Shown in pieces: positions 7,201 through 8,514 of a DNA stretch of 8,514 bases. The first letter of the stretch is position 1; each line of letters opens with the position of its first letter. The stretch spans positions 1 through 8,514 of the forward strand of contig NZ_JOFX01000085.1 of assembly GCF_000719345.1 (NCBI RefSeq), read 5' to 3'. A program made the position numbers and the translations under genes. The notes under the pieces were generated by a model that was given only the letters and a program-made list of their open reading frames with translations, was not told where the DNA came from and did no database searches. The stretch comes from Streptomyces sp. NRRL F-2664 (GTDB taxonomy: Bacteria > Actinomycetota > Actinomycetes > Streptomycetales > Streptomycetaceae).

Positions 7201-7232
7201 TCTTGGTCGACATGGTTCTAGCAGGAGCTCCA
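7179..7232. repeat. 13-bp perfect inverted repeat at the 5' side of the IS4 remnant
   Basis: TGGAGCTCCTGCT at 7179-7191 is repeated inverted as AGCAGGAGCTCCA at 7220-7232, with 28 bases between. It straddles the likely start of the IS4-type transposase gene. It could be an internal control hairpin in the transposase leader, a nested insertion-sequence end, or a target duplication rearranged to inverted orientation. No matching copy was found at the other end of the element near 5800. Confidence 0.7.
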
Positions 7233-7270
7233 TGTCTGCTTCAGACGGCTCGAACAGCCTGTGCTCCGAT

Positions 7271-7287
7271 AAGCCCGCGCGGGCTTT
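7271..7287 (+). terminator. Terminator-like hairpin
   Basis: AAGCCCGCGCGGGCTT at 7271-7286 is a perfect 16-bp palindrome that folds into a GC-rich stem and is followed by a third T, giving a short TTT run before GCA. The shape resembles a factor-independent terminator for plus-strand transcription, but no plus-strand gene ends just upstream and the T-run is very short. Confidence 0.3.
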
Positions 7288-7586
7288 GCACAGGCCGCAG
7301 GGCGACGGTTGCGCATGTCAAGCCTTGCAGGCGGGGTTGGCGGTCAGCATCGTGAGCCGCCCCACGAGCGTGTGCGGCAGGCCGACTTCGGCAGTCCAGG
7401 GGATCCAACTAGGCCTTCAGTCGCAGCAGTTGAGACATGAGACATCTCGAACCACCGCCCGAAGGCTCGCCTGCCAACCGCAGGCGGCCGCCACCCGATC
7501 GGCGACTCCGCCGAGGATCCTTAACGGGCGGAAGGCAGGACCGGACGCATTTGCTCCCAGCGGGCGATCTCACAGCCATTGGCCCG

Positions 7587-7610
7587 ACGGAAGTGAGCAT
7601 TCACTTCCGT
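7587..7610. promoter_or_regulatory. Perfect inverted repeat resembling a repressor operator
   Basis: ACGGAAGTGA at 7587-7596 and TCACTTCCGT at 7601-7610 form perfect 10-bp arms around GCAT. The core AAGTGA-N4-TCACTT resembles operator half-sites of TetR-family repressors known in Streptomyces, where GTGA/TCAC arms are common. No regulator gene or co-located promoter is visible, so it may be a leftover operator from a deleted gene, a hairpin, or part of a mobile element. It lies about 160 bases beyond the stop codon of the minus-strand gene at 7770-8075, so it is not in that gene's promoter. Confidence 0.4.
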
Positions 7611-7769
7611 ACCCTTCCAGAGCCCTGTGATGCTGCTCTAGCGGTTCCGTCGCAGGTCATGGGGCAGGATCCGCCAGGCTCAGCGGAACCCGACCCCGGG
7701 GACTCTTCCAGGCGGTCGCAGAAAGCATTGCCTGGCCCGTCAGTTCTCTGCCGAGGGGCAGCAAAATCT

Positions 7770-8075
7770 CTAGGTGCCGTTCACGGAAGCGTCGCGCACG
7801 GTGACGGCAAACCTTGATTCATTAGCGGAGAGCGGAGGTTCTAGGTTGCGGATTGTGCAATTACTATCTTGGGCCTCCTTTAGCCAGTCTGGCCGGGGGT
7901 CCGAAAAGTAGAAGACCCTCCCTGCAACCCAGTCGTCCACCTCCCTCTGAAGATCGGCGCAAGCACGGGCCGTCCGGTATGGGTCGTCGGAGGCGGCCGC
8001 TGTACTCGACGACGACAGCAAGGATCCCACGGAGATCAGAGCAATAAGAGTGCTGGCTGCATACTTGCGGTTCAC
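7770..8075 (-). CDS. Small secreted protein, two cysteines (101 aa), hypothetical
   Basis: A GTG start is chosen because AGGAGG lies 4 bases upstream and the signal peptide begins at once: basic NRKY, a hydrophobic core (STLIALISVGSLL), a Ser/Ala-rich c-region, and likely cleavage near residue 28 (TAAA-SDD). The overlapping ATG two bases upstream reads directly into a stop and is excluded. The mature part is about 73 residues, with C39 and C73 as a likely disulfide and a Trp/Tyr-rich middle (DDWVAGRVFYFSDPRPDWL). I recognise no family. Third-position GC is moderate, lower than in the RHS scaffold. The gene stands alone: the nearest intact genes are kilobases away, and an IstB fragment begins 107 bases upstream on the other strand. 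It may be a secreted effector, inhibitor or binding protein; nothing in the sequence decides. Confidence 0.8.
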   Translation of the reverse strand: MNRKYAASTLIALISVGSLLSSSSTAAASDDPYRTARACADLQREVDDWVAGRVFYFSDPRPDWLKEAQDSNCTIRNLEPPLSANESRFAVTVRDASVNGT

Positions 8076-8079
8076 ATAT

Positions 8080-8085
8080 CCTCCT
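8080..8085 (-). promoter_or_regulatory. Ribosome binding site deciding a GTG start
   Basis: AGGAGG on the minus strand lies 4 bases before GTG (8073-8075). The spacing is short but the motif is perfect, and no alternative in-frame start exists that keeps the signal peptide whole. Confidence 0.7.
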
Positions 8086-8090
8086 AGATT

Positions 8091-8122
8091 GCAGGCAGGG
8101 CAAATTTTTTCAGTGCCTGCCT
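8091..8122. repeat. Short inverted repeat in the leader of the small secreted protein gene
   Basis: GCAGGCA (8091-8097) and TGCCTGC (8114-8120) pair; an alternative register pairs AGGCAGG (8093-8099) with CCTGCCT (8116-8122). The loop holds an A/T-rich run. Its place just upstream of the ribosome binding site could make it a leader structure or an operator, but arms this short also arise by chance. Confidence 0.3.
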
Positions 8123-8182
8123 AAAGAAATACCACCAAGCCCACTCGCCGTCCTGAAACCTCTCAGATGTGGCCGGATTTCG

Positions 8183-8402
8183 GTGGGATTGGGGGTCTGG
8201 GGCCTGGCCACGGTCCGCGACGGCTGGGAGGAGTTCGCCGCCCAGGCACTGCGCGAGCACGCCTCCTATTCGGACTTCCTGGCCGATCTCCTGGGGAGCG
8301 AGTTCCAGGACCGCGACGAGCGCCGCAAACTCCGCGGGGTCAAGGAAGCCTGCTCCCCGCGCAACAAGCGGATCGAGGACTTCGGCTTCTCCAGGAGCCC
8401 TA
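8183..8402 (+). pseudogene. istB: Fragment of an IS21-type IstB helper ATPase
   Basis: The peptides GLATVRDGWEEF, ALREHASYSDFLADLLGSE, DRDERRKLRGVKEA and RIEDFGFS match the N-terminal region of IstB-like ATPases, which ordinarily reads like HASYADFL, then EDRDERRKxR, then KRIEDFDF. In intact proteins this is followed by the Walker A motif GDSGTGKSHL. Here the frame departs just after EDFGFSRSPSLA (about 8402) and continues with unrelated residues to a TGA at 8462-8464, so the ATPase core is missing. The 5' end is also ill-defined: an ATG at 8183 is in frame, but the match begins inside the usual N-terminus. IstB loads the IS21 transposase onto target DNA; this piece cannot do so. No istA is visible in the window. 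Confidence 0.8.
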
Positions 8403-8514
8403 GCCTCGCCGTTTCACTTGGGTACGGCCTGCTATGGGGCGGAAACGCGAAAGTGCCTTCCTGAGCTGCAACGATGAACCTTGTTGGGGGGTTCTGTCGG
8501 TCCAGGGGGAAGGC

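Larger units (their letters stand above)
7233..7769. other. Gene-free stretch between IS4 remnant and small secreted protein gene
   Basis: No frame on either strand shows a recognisable domain or consistent codon bias. It contains a 16-bp perfect palindrome (7271-7286) and a 10-bp-arm inverted repeat (7587-7610), described separately. On the minus strand a short piece near 7560-7540 reads WEQMRPVLP, weakly like the start of IS5-type transposases, but the match is too short to call. Confidence 0.4.

Noticed and set aside
7432..7445. Tandem GAGACAT duplication
   Set aside because: Only two 7-base copies; expected by chance in a window this size.
7480..7600. IS5-type transposase start (WEQMRPVLP) on the minus strand
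   Set aside because: The match is under ten residues, is followed by a stop in the same frame and has no further support.

Overview
The window is high-GC actinobacterial DNA and looks like Streptomyces or a close relative. Codon use is strongly GC at the third position, two intact short genes start with Streptomyces-style signal peptides, and the transposase remnants resemble families common in Streptomyces. These assignments come from sequence recognition only; no database search was run.

Layout. (1) 1-3054, plus strand: the 3' part of a large RHS/YD-repeat polymorphic-toxin gene. It is open at the left edge, runs through tandem YD repeats and an RHS core ending in DPTGN, and finishes with a tip domain of about 252 residues that I cannot assign to a named family. 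The tip is less GC-rich than the scaffold, as expected of an exchangeable toxin cassette. (2) 3055-4093: no convincing gene. It holds a pair of hairpins and a decayed IS5-type transposase remnant, and no recognisable immunity gene follows the toxin. (3) 4094-4648, minus strand: an intact secreted protein with a fibronectin-III-like domain. (4) 4649-5842: mostly non-coding, with a possible broken secreted-protein gene on the plus strand (5101-5517) and a Cys-rich 3' gene fragment on the minus strand (5590-5790). (5) 5843 to about 7200, minus strand: a nearly full-length IS4-family transposase pseudogene with several frameshifts and the first catalytic Asp replaced. (6) 7233-7769: no gene, but two notable perfect inverted repeats. 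(7) 7770-8075, minus strand: an intact small secreted protein with two cysteines. (8) 8183-8402, plus strand: a fragment of an IS21-type IstB helper ATPase.

Overall this is an accessory region: a polymorphic toxin followed by a graveyard of three insertion-sequence families, with two lone genes for small exported proteins left between them. No operon is evident, because the intact genes lie far apart and on opposite strands from the toxin gene. The most interesting element is the unassigned toxin tip, which has a possible Cys-His-Asp arrangement and no evident neighbouring immunity gene.
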